Origin: Algoriphagus sp.
Lineage (GTDB): Bacteria > Bacteroidota > Bacteroidia > Cytophagales > Cyclobacteriaceae
NCBI GenBank assembly: GCA_018336015.1
Contig: JAGXQZ010000012.1
Span: forward strand, 1 to 48,197
DNA length: 48,197 nt
Direction of reading: 5' to 3'
Positions 34,462 to 42,422 of this stretch are shown here, one piece after another. The notes below the pieces were generated by a model, which worked only from the letters and a program-made list of their open reading frames with translations, searched no databases and was not told the DNA's origin. Each line of letters starts with the position of its first letter. Within the stretch, counting starts at the first letter, position 1. Position numbers and translations under genes: made by a program.

Positions 34462-34529
34462 CCGAAGTCAGATGTCGGATGTCCAATGAATTGACAAGCT
34501 TACCGAAAGTGTGGAGAGTCGGATTTTGG
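34459..34529. repeat. Word-built element beginning at the MazG-like stop codon
   Basis: From the TGA stop onward it contains GATGTCGGAT (34471-34480), and further on GTCGGATTTTGG (34518-34529). Both words recur in the element at 41196-41246 after thiL, the second in inverted orientation. Confidence 0.6.
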
Positions 34530-34532
34530 AAG

Positions 34533-34565
34533 AAACCTTTGAGGTTTTCAAAACCTCGAAGGTTT
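34533..34565. repeat. Palindromic repeat, AAACCTTTGAGGTTTT/AAAACCTCGAAGGTTT
   Basis: 16-base arms at 34533-34548 and 34550-34565 with one mismatch and a single C between them: the longest member of the CCTTTGAGG family in this window. Confidence 0.75.
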
Positions 34566-34583
34566 GATCCAAGCCATAAATCA

Positions 34584-34625
34584 GAAAAAAGCCTGAAACA
34601 TGCCGTTTCAGGCTATCATTTTTTC
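34584..34625. terminator. Terminator of the M81 gene, possibly bidirectional
   Basis: Arms AGCCTGAAA (34590-34598) and TTTCAGGCT (34606-34614), with a 7-base loop. An A-run on the left gives a T-run on the minus strand after the M81 stop. A T-run at 34619-34624 also serves the plus strand. Confidence 0.88.
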
Positions 34626-36180
34626 AGTCCTTATATTCAGCTGAACTCGGTATCCATCGCACGCTTAAATCAGGTTCGGGCATATCCTTATCCAAAGGAA
34701 ACATCGGCCGCTTGATTCGCTTATAGCCCAGTCTTTCCAAATCCTGATCTACTCCACCCGGCGTCAAAGCCATGACCCAATCTCCACGGAGGTCATACAG
34801 TTCGGGCACCAAGTATCCGATCTTTACCACCAAGACATCTGTTTTAGCAGGATCAAGTCCCAGTTCGGTGAAATCCTTCACATAATGATAAGGCTTGCGC
34901 TTTTCGGTCACAATGATTTTCAGCGAACCCACCTGCACGACTACCTCCGTCTGGGCATCTTGGTCTCCTTCATTGATTGCCAAGACTTTTCCTTTCAGTA
35001 ACACTGGAGGAGCAAAGCGATTATCCACCATCGCACCGGCAAGACCTTCCACCCTATTTCCGATTCCCGCTGTTTTTGCTTTCGCTACCAAATCCGGTCC
35101 CGGGATCGAAGCATAAATCAACTCAGGGCCGGTTTCGGATTTGAATTCAGGCCTTTTCAAGAGTTCGGTCAGCGTCCAAGTCACGTCACCCGCACCACCG
35201 GCTGTAGGATTGTCGCCCATATCTGAAATGACAAAAGGCTTCTTTTCGCTTTTCAGCGCCATTTCCACGCTTTCATCCAAATAGGCAACCGGTGCCACAA
35301 ATGCAAATTGATTTCGGACATCCCAGAAGCTTTTTGCCAGGTATTCGGCACTCTCTTTCACTTGCTTTTCATCATCTCCGGTCACCATCACCACGGCATG
35401 ATTTCGAGGCTCATCAGCCCAAGCATACCCAATCCAGATTGCTGCATCGATCACACCTATTTTTTTGGTTTCGGGATCTACTTTGGCATAAAGCCCTTTT
35501 CCGGGTTCGATGCGAGTGCTTGTCTTTTCCCCAGGAAGTAAGATCGGCACAGGAATCCAAGCCTTGTATTTCGGCTTGCCTTTTCCACTTTCGATTCGAT
35601 CCAAAAGATTGACCAAAGCCCGCTTTTTGGATTCGATCGCATCTTCATGGGGAGCCATACGGTAGCAAGTAATCAAGTCGGAATGTCCTGCAAGTCGCTC
35701 TGATACGTTCCCATGCAAATCCATGGATGTAGAAATGATCGTCTCAGGACCGACTACTTTCCGAATTCGGGAGATCATGTCCCCTTCCGGATCGTCCAAT
35801 CCGACCACACTCATCGCACCGTGGATATCTAGAAATAGCCCATCATAAGGGAGATTTTGCTTCAGCATGTCCAGCGTTTTACCCAATAATGATTCATACG
35901 CCTCCCTGCTCACTATCCCTCCAGGAATCGCATGGCCTCGAAGGGTGGGAAACCATTGTGCACGGGCGCGGGTGGAGGAATCTTTTTCCATAAAAGGATA
36001 ATAGGTAAATACCTCCTCTCCCACTTTGGCCTTAAAGGCAGACTCTTCAGTCACAGCAGGGGAAAAGGTACTGGATTCGATCGCAATTCCTGCAATCGCG
36101 ATACGGGGTAGAGGTTTTTCCTTTTCAGAACAGGAAATTAGACAAAGCAAAAAGGAGCTTAAAATCAGAAGTTTTTTCAT
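34624..36180 (-). CDS. M81-family (MlrC-type) metallopeptidase lipoprotein
   Basis: Protein of 518 residues with a lipoprotein signal (MKKLLILSSFLLCLISC, modified Cys17), so it should be anchored to a membrane facing the periplasm or surface. The M81/MlrC domains are visible: GLFLDIHGAMSV, STSMDLHGNVSERL, CYRMAPHEDAIE and the C-terminal ISDMGDNPTAGGAGDVTW. In MlrC an Asp-x-His pair and a further His bind zinc; DLH and the His of APHED are the likely equivalents. The family is named after microcystin linearisation in Sphingomonas; here the substrate is unknown and microcystin should not be assumed. It is monocistronic with its own terminator. Confidence 0.88.
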   Translation of the reverse strand: MKKLLILSSFLLCLISCSEKEKPLPRIAIAGIAIESSTFSPAVTEESAFKAKVGEEVFTYYPFMEKDSSTRARAQWFPTLRGHAIPGGIVSREAYESLLGKTLDMLKQNLPYDGLFLDIHGAMSVVGLDDPEGDMISRIRKVVGPETIISTSMDLHGNVSERLAGHSDLITCYRMAPHEDAIESKKRALVNLLDRIESGKGKPKYKAWIPVPILLPGEKTSTRIEPGKGLYAKVDPETKKIGVIDAAIWIGYAWADEPRNHAVVMVTGDDEKQVKESAEYLAKSFWDVRNQFAFVAPVAYLDESVEMALKSEKKPFVISDMGDNPTAGGAGDVTWTLTELLKRPEFKSETGPELIYASIPGPDLVAKAKTAGIGNRVEGLAGAMVDNRFAPPVLLKGKVLAINEGDQDAQTEVVVQVGSLKIIVTEKRKPYHYVKDFTELGLDPAKTDVLVVKIGYLVPELYDLRGDWVMALTPGGVDQDLERLGYKRIKRPMFPLDKDMPEPDLSVRWIPSSAEYKD

Positions 36181-36243
36181 TGTAAAGGGATTTCTATCTG
36201 AAATAAACTAAAAATAATGGCTCTCCAAAAATTGAAGCTTCTT

Positions 36244-36274
36244 AATAAAAATGCCCGACTTTGATCGGGCATTT
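36244..36274 (-). terminator. Terminator of the YdcH-like gene
   Basis: Arms AAATGCCCGA (36249-36258) and TCGGGCATTT (36265-36274), with a 6-base loop. On the minus strand a T-rich run follows the hairpin, after the gene ending at 36298. Confidence 0.88.
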
Positions 36275-36297
36275 CAGGGGTGAGGGTGATTGGCAAC

Positions 36298-36534
36298 TTA
36301 ATTCTCTTTCAAAAACTTATACAGCTCATCTTTCAGGTACATTCTTTTGATTCGCAGGTGATTTATCGTCTCATCTGATGTGGGATGAATGTCTGATTCT
36401 ACCAAGTAAATCTCATGATCAACCTGATCATAATTTTCATACAGTGATTTGAAATACTCGTTTCCCACTTTAAATTCATGAATCTTTTGGTCGAATTCGG
36501 GAAACTCCTCTGTTAAGGGATGCTTTTTCAACAT
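36298..36534 (-). CDS. YdcH/DUF465 family small protein
   Basis: A 78-residue, highly charged, helical protein. The DUF465 pattern is visible: LTEEFPEFDQKIHEFK, FKSLYENYDQVDHEIY, then LRIKRMYLKDELYKFL. The fold is expected to be a helical hairpin. Function is unknown in the family. It starts at the ATG at 36534 and has its own terminator; the next gene upstream ends 64 bases away. Confidence 0.85.
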   Translation of the reverse strand: MLKKHPLTEEFPEFDQKIHEFKVGNEYFKSLYENYDQVDHEIYLVESDIHPTSDETINHLRIKRMYLKDELYKFLKEN

Positions 36535-36598
36535 GGTAATTGGGGTCTAAATCCTTAACAATTCTACCTTCACCCACCCTCTTAAACCATGACAAAGG

Positions 36599-37081
36599 TC
36601 AATTCAAAACAAGATCCTTGTCTCTGATTTCATAGGTCTTGTAATTACTGAATACCCTGTTTCCCATGATATACCAATCCCACCAACCTTCGACTTCCAT
36701 ATTTTCGGTTTTTTCGACTACCTGTACGTGATTCCATCTCAATCCCAAAACCAGTCCCTGGAGGCCCGAAGAAGAAAATTTCTGATCCACCTCTCCAGTC
36801 TGTGCATCTCTGATCAACTTCAAAATCAGTTTATTGCTCAGCTGCTCTGAAACAGGAATAATTTGAATTGTAGAAGCTCGATGATTGACTTTGGCCTCCT
36901 GCTGAAGATACTTGGATGCAGATTTTACAAACCCATAAGTTCCAAATACCATCACAAAAAGTACATAAGGCTTGAAATAAGAGGCTAGGAACTTCCTACC
37001 CCTAACGATCAGTCCGATAGTGAAGTAGTAAAAAGACAGGATGAGGAAAAGATTGAGCAAACTCCAGAGCAGAAAGATCAT
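36599..37081 (-). CDS. Membrane protein of unknown function
   Basis: 160 residues. Two N-terminal hydrophobic helices (about 3-25 and 35-55, with WSLLNLFLILSFYYF and FKPYVLFVMVFGTYGF) are joined by a short basic loop, and a soluble C-terminal half follows. I do not recognise a domain. Frame quality and codon use look like its neighbours. It lies between the YdcH-like gene and comB, all on the minus strand, with gaps of about 60 bases on each side, so operon membership is uncertain. Confidence 0.7.
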   Translation of the reverse strand: MIFLLWSLLNLFLILSFYYFTIGLIVRGRKFLASYFKPYVLFVMVFGTYGFVKSASKYLQQEAKVNHRASTIQIIPVSEQLSNKLILKLIRDAQTGEVDQKFSSSGLQGLVLGLRWNHVQVVEKTENMEVEGWWDWYIMGNRVFSNYKTYEIRDKDLVLN

Positions 37082-37143
37082 AAACCAAAAGTTAGATCGC
37101 TCAATTTAGAAACATCCTCTATGAATTAAAAATTAGTTTTAAA

Positions 37144-37851
37144 TCAAATCCGAACCAAAAAGCCTCGGTCATCCACTTTTACCACGTCTTGGTACAAATC
37201 CAAGGTCAAACAAAAATCGATATCCGATTCTATGCCGTGATTTTGAAGTCGCTTGGCATGGGAAGCTTTGGAGAGGTAACTTTTCAACTGATGTCCTTCC
37301 CGCTCAAAAAGTGACTTCATCGCCAAAGCACCGTCTTCATCTGCTTGATGTGTGGACTCAAGGGATTTGACCAAAGCGCCTGCATACAGGGAGTCTTCCA
37401 GATTAAACCGTCCTTTCCAACCTGCACAATGAACCAAGACATCCAGTCCCTTGTCTTGGATGTAAGAGACCGTTGCCTGAAGGTTGGGAAAAGCTCCGAT
37501 GAGAATCTGCGCCGCACCTTTTGATTTCTCTATGGCCTGCGTGCCATTGGTTGTGGTCATTGCTAGCTTTCGGCCAGCGTATTCACCAGAAAGGTAAGCC
37601 ACTGGCGAATTTCCCATTTCAAATCCCGGCGCGGTCAAACCGTTTCTTTCCCCACCGATCAAAAAGCCTTCTGCCTGCATGGCGCGACAAGCCTCCAAAT
37701 CCGCAAAAGGAAGGATCTCTATGACTCCACTTGCCAAGGCAGCAACCATCGTAGAGGTGGCCCGAAAAATATCGACCACGACCACGATTTTGCCTTCTAC
37801 TTCATGGAGATGAATCAGTTCGGGACTGAAGCAGACTTCGATGGATTTCAT
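37144..37851 (-). CDS. comB: 2-phosphosulfolactate phosphatase, ComB family
   Basis: ComB removes phosphate from 2-phosphosulfolactate, a step known from coenzyme M biosynthesis in archaea. The 235 residues show the family pattern: VVVVDIFRATSTMVAAL with the metal-binding Asp, GGERNG, GFEMGNSP, and TTTNGTQAI. Its ATG shares one base with the gcvT stop (TAATG), so the genes are translationally coupled. Bacteroidota do not make coenzyme M in the known way, so the true substrate is open; a link to sulfonate metabolism is inference only. Confidence 0.9.
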   Translation of the reverse strand: MKSIEVCFSPELIHLHEVEGKIVVVVDIFRATSTMVAALASGVIEILPFADLEACRAMQAEGFLIGGERNGLTAPGFEMGNSPVAYLSGEYAGRKLAMTTTNGTQAIEKSKGAAQILIGAFPNLQATVSYIQDKGLDVLVHCAGWKGRFNLEDSLYAGALVKSLESTHQADEDGALAMKSLFEREGHQLKSYLSKASHAKRLQNHGIESDIDFCLTLDLYQDVVKVDDRGFLVRI

Positions 37852-38945
37852 TAGGCTTTCAAAAGCGGAAGTTTTTCGACTTGAGCTTTTAGGTTTTTAT
37901 TTCGGATTTGGATGAAAATCGCGGTTCCGGGCTTGCTGAATTCGGTTTTCACATAGCCCATGCCGATTCCTACACCCATGCTTGGAGATTGCGTACCGGA
38001 AGTCACCTCACCGATGACCTCACCGGCTGCGTCCACGATTGGATAGTGACCTCTTGGAATGCCTCGCTCCTGCATGATGAAACCAACCAATTTTCGGGAA
38101 ACACCTACTTCTTTGTGCTTTTTGATCGCTTCGGAATTGGTGAAATCCTTGGTGAACTTGGTAATCCAACCCAAACCCGCTTCAATCGGAGAAGTGGTGT
38201 CGGTAATATCATTGCCATACAGGCAATAGCCCATTTCTAATCTCAACGTATCTCTGGCGCCCAATCCAATAGGCTTGATGTCAAAGTCTTTCCCAGCTTC
38301 AAAAATGGCCTTCCATACGTGCTTAGCATCTGCATTTTTCACATAAATCTCAAATCCACCTGCACCGGTATAGCCCGTACCGGAAATAATCACATCCTGT
38401 ACACCTGCAAAATCACCGACAGTGAAATGATAGAATTTTACTTCTGAAAGATTAACGGAAGTAAGAGACTGCACCGCTTCAATAGCCTTTGGACCTTGCA
38501 CGGCAAAAAGACAATACTCATCGGAAGCGTTAGTCAACTTCGCACCCATGGTATTGAATTTATTCACCCAAGCCCAGTCTTTATCGATGTTGGAAGCATT
38601 GACGACGAGCATGTACTTTTCATCAGAAAACTTATACACGATCAGGTCATCCACGATCCCCCCGGTCTCATTGGGAAAGCAGGAATACTGCGCTTGTCCC
38701 ACGACCAACTTGGAAGCATCATTGGAAGTCACTTTTTGGATCAGTTCCAAAGCATGTGGACCTTCTACAAAAAATTCACCCATGTGGGACACGTCAAACA
38801 CTCCTACTCCATTTCGCACGCAGAGATGCTCCTCATTGTCCGAACTGTAACGAACTGGCATATTGAAACCTGCGAAAGGAACCATTTTGCCACCAAGGGC
38901 AATATGAAGGTCATTTAAAGGAATGTTTTTGACGGTAGTATCCAT
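37851..38945 (-). CDS. gcvT: Glycine cleavage system T protein (aminomethyltransferase)
   Basis: Transfers the methylene group from the lipoyl H protein to tetrahydrofolate and releases ammonia in glycine cleavage. The 364 residues match the family length. Recognisable segments are [29 protein letters not shown], here shortened as [15 protein letters not shown], then CLYGNDI and [11 protein letters not shown], with the folate-binding Asp expected in the SNIDKDW region. It is first in the gcvT-comB pair. Other gcv genes are not in the window, which is common in Bacteroidota. A -7 box lies 26 bases upstream. Confidence 0.96.
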   Translation of the reverse strand: MDTTVKNIPLNDLHIALGGKMVPFAGFNMPVRYSSDNEEHLCVRNGVGVFDVSHMGEFFVEGPHALELIQKVTSNDASKLVVGQAQYSCFPNETGGIVDDLIVYKFSDEKYMLVVNASNIDKDWAWVNKFNTMGAKLTNASDEYCLFAVQGPKAIEAVQSLTSVNLSEVKFYHFTVGDFAGVQDVIISGTGYTGAGGFEIYVKNADAKHVWKAIFEAGKDFDIKPIGLGARDTLRLEMGYCLYGNDITDTTSPIEAGLGWITKFTKDFTNSEAIKKHKEVGVSRKLVGFIMQERGIPRGHYPIVDAAGEVIGEVTSGTQSPSMGVGIGMGYVKTEFSKPGTAIFIQIRNKNLKAQVEKLPLLKA

Positions 38946-38970
38946 ATTTGGGTCGTTTTTTTAACGTGGG

Positions 38971-38978
38971 CAAAGGTA
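38971..38978 (-). promoter_or_regulatory. Candidate -7 box of gcvT-comB
   Basis: TACCTTTG on the minus strand fits TAnnTTTG, 25 bases before the gcvT ATG at 38945. No -33 element is clear. Confidence 0.45.
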
Positions 38979-39034
38979 AGGATTGAGTACGATTAAGGCG
39001 CTGTAAAACTGATTTTATGCTAAAGTTTTTACAT

Positions 39035-39062
39035 GAAAAAAGCAGCCATTTTGGGCTGCTTT
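39035..39062 (-). terminator. Terminator of the IscA-type gene
   Basis: Arms AAAGCAGCC (39039-39047) and GGCTGCTTT (39054-39062), with a 6-base loop. The preceding plus-strand A-run gives TTTTTTCATG after the hairpin on the minus strand, following the stop at 39091. Confidence 0.88.
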
Positions 39063-39090
39063 CATCTAGAGTTTGTAAAATGGAATATAT

Positions 39091-39417
39091 TTAAACGGAG
39101 AAGCTTTCCCCACATCCGCAGGTTCGGCTGGCATTTGGATTGACAAACTGAAATCCTTTACCATTCAAGCCGTCGGAAAATTCCAAGGTCGTGCCGGCAA
39201 GGTACAGTAGGCTTTTCCGGTCTACCAGGATTTTGACTCCTTTGTCTTCAAAGACATGGTCTGTATCCGCAAGAGTGGCATCAAAACCCAAATCGTACAT
39301 CAAGCCGGAACAGCCCCCTCCTTTCACAGAAACCCGGATGTTTTCATTTTCAGCCCGGCCCTCCTCTTTCTTCAGTTCGAGAATTCTCTCTTTGGCTTTG
39401 TCAGAAACGGTGATCAT
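39091..39417 (-). CDS. A-type Fe-S carrier, HesB/IscA family
   Basis: Delivers or stores iron-sulfur clusters for other proteins. From the ATG at 39417 the protein has 108 residues, the family length; the open frame extends 38 codons further upstream but with hydrophobic, non-conserved sequence and into the start of the epimerase gene. All three ligand cysteines are present: SVKGGGCSGLMYDLGF and the C-terminal TCGCGESF. Gene naming among IscA, SufA and ErpA is not resolvable by eye. It has its own terminator and a candidate promoter at 39494. Confidence 0.92.
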   Translation of the reverse strand: MITVSDKAKERILELKKEEGRAENENIRVSVKGGGCSGLMYDLGFDATLADTDHVFEDKGVKILVDRKSLLYLAGTTLEFSDGLNGKGFQFVNPNASRTCGCGESFSV

Positions 39418-39493
39418 ATCTTTTATACCTTTACTTAATTGATAATGCTTTCGAATGAAGGGAAAACATACCCCTATCAAAAAAGATTCAACC

Positions 39494-39501
39494 CAAAGAT
39501 A
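39494..39501 (-). promoter_or_regulatory. Candidate -7 box of the IscA-type gene
   Basis: TATCTTTG on the minus strand fits TAnnTTTG, 77 bases before the ATG at 39417. It lies in the spacer shared with the divergent epimerase gene. Confidence 0.4.
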
Positions 39502-39513
39502 TAAAATTACCGC

Positions 39514-39915
39514 ATGAGGAAAATCGAACACATCGGAATTGCCGTCAAAGACCTCAAAAAATCAAATGAACTCTTCCGAAAACTCATTGGAAAAGAACAC
39601 TTTAAAACAGAGATCGTCGAAGGTGAAGGTGTGGAAACCAGTTTTTTTCAGGTCGGAGAAACCAAGGTAGAATTGCTTCAAGCCACCCGTCCCGATAGCC
39701 CGATTGCCAAGTATCTGGAGAAAAAGTCTGAGGGAATCCATCACATCGCTTTTGATGTGTCAGACATCCACGCTGAAATGGCAAGACTCAAAGCAGAAGG
39801 ATTTGAAATTCTGAATGAAATCCCAAAAGAAGGTGCCGACAATAAATTAGTGGTATTTTTGCACCCGCGCAGCACGAATGGCGTATTGGTGGAGTTGTGT
39901 CAGGAAAAGAAGTGA
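39514..39915 (+). CDS. mce: Methylmalonyl-CoA epimerase
   Basis: Interconverts (R)- and (S)-methylmalonyl-CoA in propionate metabolism. The 133-residue glyoxalase-fold (VOC) protein keeps the metal ligands: His in KIEHIGIAV, His in GIHHIAFDV, and Glu in VLVELCQ. The ETSFFQVGETKVELLQ and PDSPIAKYLEKK segments are characteristic. The partner mutase is not in the window. The stop codon is embedded in AGTGATCAG, the first word of a repeat element. Confidence 0.94.
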   Translation: MRKIEHIGIAVKDLKKSNELFRKLIGKEHFKTEIVEGEGVETSFFQVGETKVELLQATRPDSPIAKYLEKKSEGIHHIAFDVSDIHAEMARLKAEGFEILNEIPKEGADNKLVVFLHPRSTNGVLVELCQEKK

Positions 39916-40054
39916 TCAGGGGTTAGTCGGCAGAAAGTCTGAAAGCAGAATTCGGAAGTCTGAAAAAAGTAAGCAGTGGTCAGTCGCGGTTGGCAAGAAA
40001 GCAGAATTCGAAAGTCTGGAAAAAGGGATCAGTCGCAGAGTCAAAAAACATACA
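39911..40054. repeat. Word-built repeat beginning at the epimerase stop codon
   Basis: GAAAGCAGAATTCGGAAGTC (39941-39960) recurs with one change as GAAAGCAGAATTCGAAAGTC (39997-40016), each followed by TGAAAAA or TGGAAAAA. GGTCAGTCGC (near 39978) recurs as GATCAGTCGC (near 40028). The leading AGTGATCAG (39911-39919) matches 9401-9409, in both cases around a TGA stop. Confidence 0.7.
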
Positions 40055-40169
40055 GAGATTTAGTTAGTAAATAGATCCAGAGAATTTTACAAGAGTGTAT
40101 TAATCATCGAATGTATCTCAAACTTTAGGTTAGGGCTCGTAAATCGTCATTCGTAAATCTTAAATTCAA

Positions 40170-41198
40170 ATGTCAGCAAAACGAACAGAAATCAGTGAAT
40201 TGGGTGAATTTGGCCTGATTGACCATATCAATACCCGAGTACAACTCAAAAACTCCTCTACGCTAATAGGCATAGGAGATGACGCCGCTGTTATCGACGC
40301 AGGGGATCACGTGAAAGTCGTATCCACCGACTTGCTTTTAGAAGGCGTGCATTTTGATCTGGCCTATGCTCCACTCCCTCATGTGGGTTTCAAAGCAGTA
40401 GCGGTCAATGTTTCCGACATCGCAGCGATGAATGCCATTCCCAAACAAATCACTGTCAGCATCGCGCTTTCTAATCGATTCTCGGTAGAAGCAGTAGATG
40501 CGCTTTACGAAGGGATCAACGCGGCCTGTGAGCACTATGGAGTGGATTTGGTTGGGGGAGACACCACTGCGTCCCGTAGCGGATTGGTCATTTCAATCAC
40601 CGCTATCGGCGAAGCCCAAAAAGAACAACTCAGCTATCGATCTGGAGCTAAAGTAAATGACATCCTTTGCGTGTCAGGAGATTTGGGTGCAGCTTTAGTC
40701 GGTTTGCAGATTTTGGAGCGGGAAAAGCAAGTTTACCTTTCCAACCCTGACATGAAACCCGAATTGGAAAAATATACAGTGGTGACCGGTCGTCAACTTC
40801 GCCCTGATGCCCGAATGGACATCATCCATGAACTCAGAGAACTCAGTGTCGTACCGACTTCCATGATGGATATTTCGGATGGGTTGGCTTCGGAAATCTT
40901 CCATATCTGCAAAGCATCCGGCGTTGGAGCAACGATCTATGAAGACAAACTTCCGATCGATAAGCAGACGTTTGATACTGCGGTGGAGCTAAACATGGAT
41001 CCCATCACCTGTGTGCTCAATGGAGGAGAAGACTACGAATTGCTTTTCACCATCGATCAAAAGGACTTTGCGAAGCTGGAAAAGCATCCCGATATCCATT
41101 TTATCGGACACATCACCAAACCTGAAGAAGGAAAATACCTAGTGACCAAAAGTGGAACTGCCGTGCAACTGAAAGCACAGGGTTGGAAGCATTTTTGA
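40170..41198 (+). CDS. thiL: Thiamine-monophosphate kinase
   Basis: Phosphorylates thiamine phosphate to the active cofactor thiamine diphosphate. The 342 residues show the ThiL/AIRS-family layout: LGEFGLIDHI, GIGDDAAVI (Mg and nucleotide binding), STDLLLEGVHFDL, VNVSDIAAMNAIP, GGDTTAS, DISDGLASEI and NGGEDYELLF. All metal-binding Asp residues appear intact. Start is the ATG at 40170. Other thi genes are absent nearby. Directly after the TGA stop begins a repeat element that may also form the terminator hairpin. Confidence 0.96.
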   Translation: MSAKRTEISELGEFGLIDHINTRVQLKNSSTLIGIGDDAAVIDAGDHVKVVSTDLLLEGVHFDLAYAPLPHVGFKAVAVNVSDIAAMNAIPKQITVSIALSNRFSVEAVDALYEGINAACEHYGVDLVGGDTTASRSGLVISITAIGEAQKEQLSYRSGAKVNDILCVSGDLGAALVGLQILEREKQVYLSNPDMKPELEKYTVVTGRQLRPDARMDIIHELRELSVVPTSMMDISDGLASEIFHICKASGVGATIYEDKLPIDKQTFDTAVELNMDPITCVLNGGEDYELLFTIDQKDFAKLEKHPDIHFIGHITKPEEGKYLVTKSGTAVQLKAQGWKHF

Positions 41199-41246
41199 TA
41201 TCGGATTTGAGATGTCGGATTTCGGTAAATCCCAAAATCCGACATC
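41196..41246. repeat. Inverted repeat element beginning at the thiL stop codon
   Basis: Perfect 12-base arms GATGTCGGATTT (41211-41222) and AAATCCGACATC (41235-41246), with a 12-base loop, between convergent thiL and dtd. The stop TGA starts TGATATCGGATTTGAGATG. Words GATGTCGGAT and GTCGGATTTTGG are shared with 34459-34529. A terminator role is possible, but no T-run follows. Confidence 0.7.
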
Positions 41247-41253
41247 CTAAATT

Positions 41254-41706
41254 TTAGACCTTATTTTTCGTATCCATCACGATCGTCACGGGACCATCAT
41301 TGATTAGACTGACTTTCATATCTGCGCCAAAAACTCCCGTTCCGATCGATTTCCCGAGTTCGGTTTCGAGAGCAACAATCATTTTTTCATAAATCGGAAT
41401 AGCAATATCCGGCTTAGCTGCCTTGATGTAGGAAGGTCGATTTCCTTTTTTGGTACTGGCGTGAAGGGTGAATTGAGAGATCAGCAAAATCTCTCCATTT
41501 ACTTCCAATAGACTTCGGTTCATTACTTCATTTTCATCCGGGAAAATGCGGAGATTGACAATCTTTTTGGATAGCCATTCGATATCCTCAGGCCCATCGG
41601 ACTCTTCGATTCCCACCAAAATCATCAATCCAAGGCCTATTTGGGCTTTGATTTTTCCTTCGATTTTCACCGAAGACTCACTGACGCGCTGGATGACGGC
41701 TATCAT
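41254..41706 (-). CDS. dtd: D-aminoacyl-tRNA deacylase
   Basis: Removes D-amino acids wrongly attached to tRNA. The 150-residue length is typical of Dtd. The diagnostic motifs are SQFTLHASTKKGNRPSY and the C-terminal GVFGADMKVSLINDGPVT with the NxGPVT-type element (here NDGPVT). It overlaps the NAD(P)-binding gene by 4 bases and is last in a three-gene operon. Confidence 0.96.
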   Translation of the reverse strand: MIAVIQRVSESSVKIEGKIKAQIGLGLMILVGIEESDGPEDIEWLSKKIVNLRIFPDENEVMNRSLLEVNGEILLISQFTLHASTKKGNRPSYIKAAKPDIAIPIYEKMIVALETELGKSIGTGVFGADMKVSLINDGPVTIVMDTKNKV

Positions 41707-42422
41707 TTGCTTAAGTCTTGCATTTGTCCGGAAAGAATGATTTCAACCGAAGAAGAATGGGAAGAAAGAGCGGTTTTTACCATGGCCTTCGCAACTTGAT
41801 AGTCGTAGATTGGCCGTAGATTTTTTGCCACTTTTAACCAAACCAATGGTTTCATAAAAACGGTAGCCACCTGTTCGCCAAAGCGGAATTCGTGTCTGTT
41901 ACCCAACAAAAGCGAAGGTCTAAATAAACCCAAATAATCAAATTGAAAGGCTTTTAGATCTTCTTCTGTTTCTCCTTTGACCTTATTGTAAAAAATAGAG
42001 GAGGTCGCATCTGCACCCATTGCCGAGACATAAAGAAACTTGGACGCGCCAAGCTTTTTCGCCCAAGCGGCAAACCCAATCACCAAATCATGATCGACGG
42101 CATAAAACTTTTCTTTCGAACCCGCCACTTTGATGGTAGTCCCAATACTGGAAAAGGCATGGATTTCAGCTTTTTTTTCCTTAATCGCATCCAGTAGATC
42201 ATGGTACTCACCCCCAAGTGACTCAGAGCGGACTTTCCCTTCCCAATCCCAAGAAGAGAGTTTGAATAAGTCTCCGTCAATTTGGATCAACTTGGCATGT
42301 TTAAGCGCAAGCTTTCTTCGACCTATACTGAGGATAAAATCATATTGTGCACTTTTCATCAGCTGATGCAGCAATTGCATGCCCACCAGTCCTGAGGTTC
42401 CTGAGATTATCGCGATTTTCAT
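41703..42422 (-). CDS. NAD(P)-binding Rossmann protein, HTATIP2-like
   Basis: From the ATG at 42422 the protein has 239 residues; this start shares a base with the preceding stop (TAATG), and the reading frame upstream of it lies within the thioredoxin-like gene. The N-terminal Rossmann motif is IISGTSGLVGMQLL. The atypical-SDR pattern continues with IHAFSSIGTT, AVDHDLVIGFAAWAKKLG, KFLYVSAMGA, YNKVKGETEEDL and LGLFRPSLLLG. The Tyr-x3-Lys pair is present as YNKVK. Substrate unknown. Confidence 0.87.
   Translation of the reverse strand: MKIAIISGTSGLVGMQLLHQLMKSAQYDFILSIGRRKLALKHAKLIQIDGDLFKLSSWDWEGKVRSESLGGEYHDLLDAIKEKKAEIHAFSSIGTTIKVAGSKEKFYAVDHDLVIGFAAWAKKLGASKFLYVSAMGADATSSIFYNKVKGETEEDLKAFQFDYLGLFRPSLLLGNRHEFRFGEQVATVFMKPLVWLKVAKNLRPIYDYQVAKAMVKTALSSHSSSVEIILSGQMQDLSK

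Noticed and set aside
39418..39531. 38-codon N-terminal extension of the IscA-type protein
   Set aside because: The extension is hydrophobic and unlike the family, overlaps the start of the divergent epimerase gene and crosses a promoter candidate.
39911..40060. Repeats after the epimerase gene as a possible CRISPR array
   Set aside because: Only two long copies are present, the spacing and word order are irregular, and no cas genes are nearby. The pattern fits the other word-built spacer elements better.
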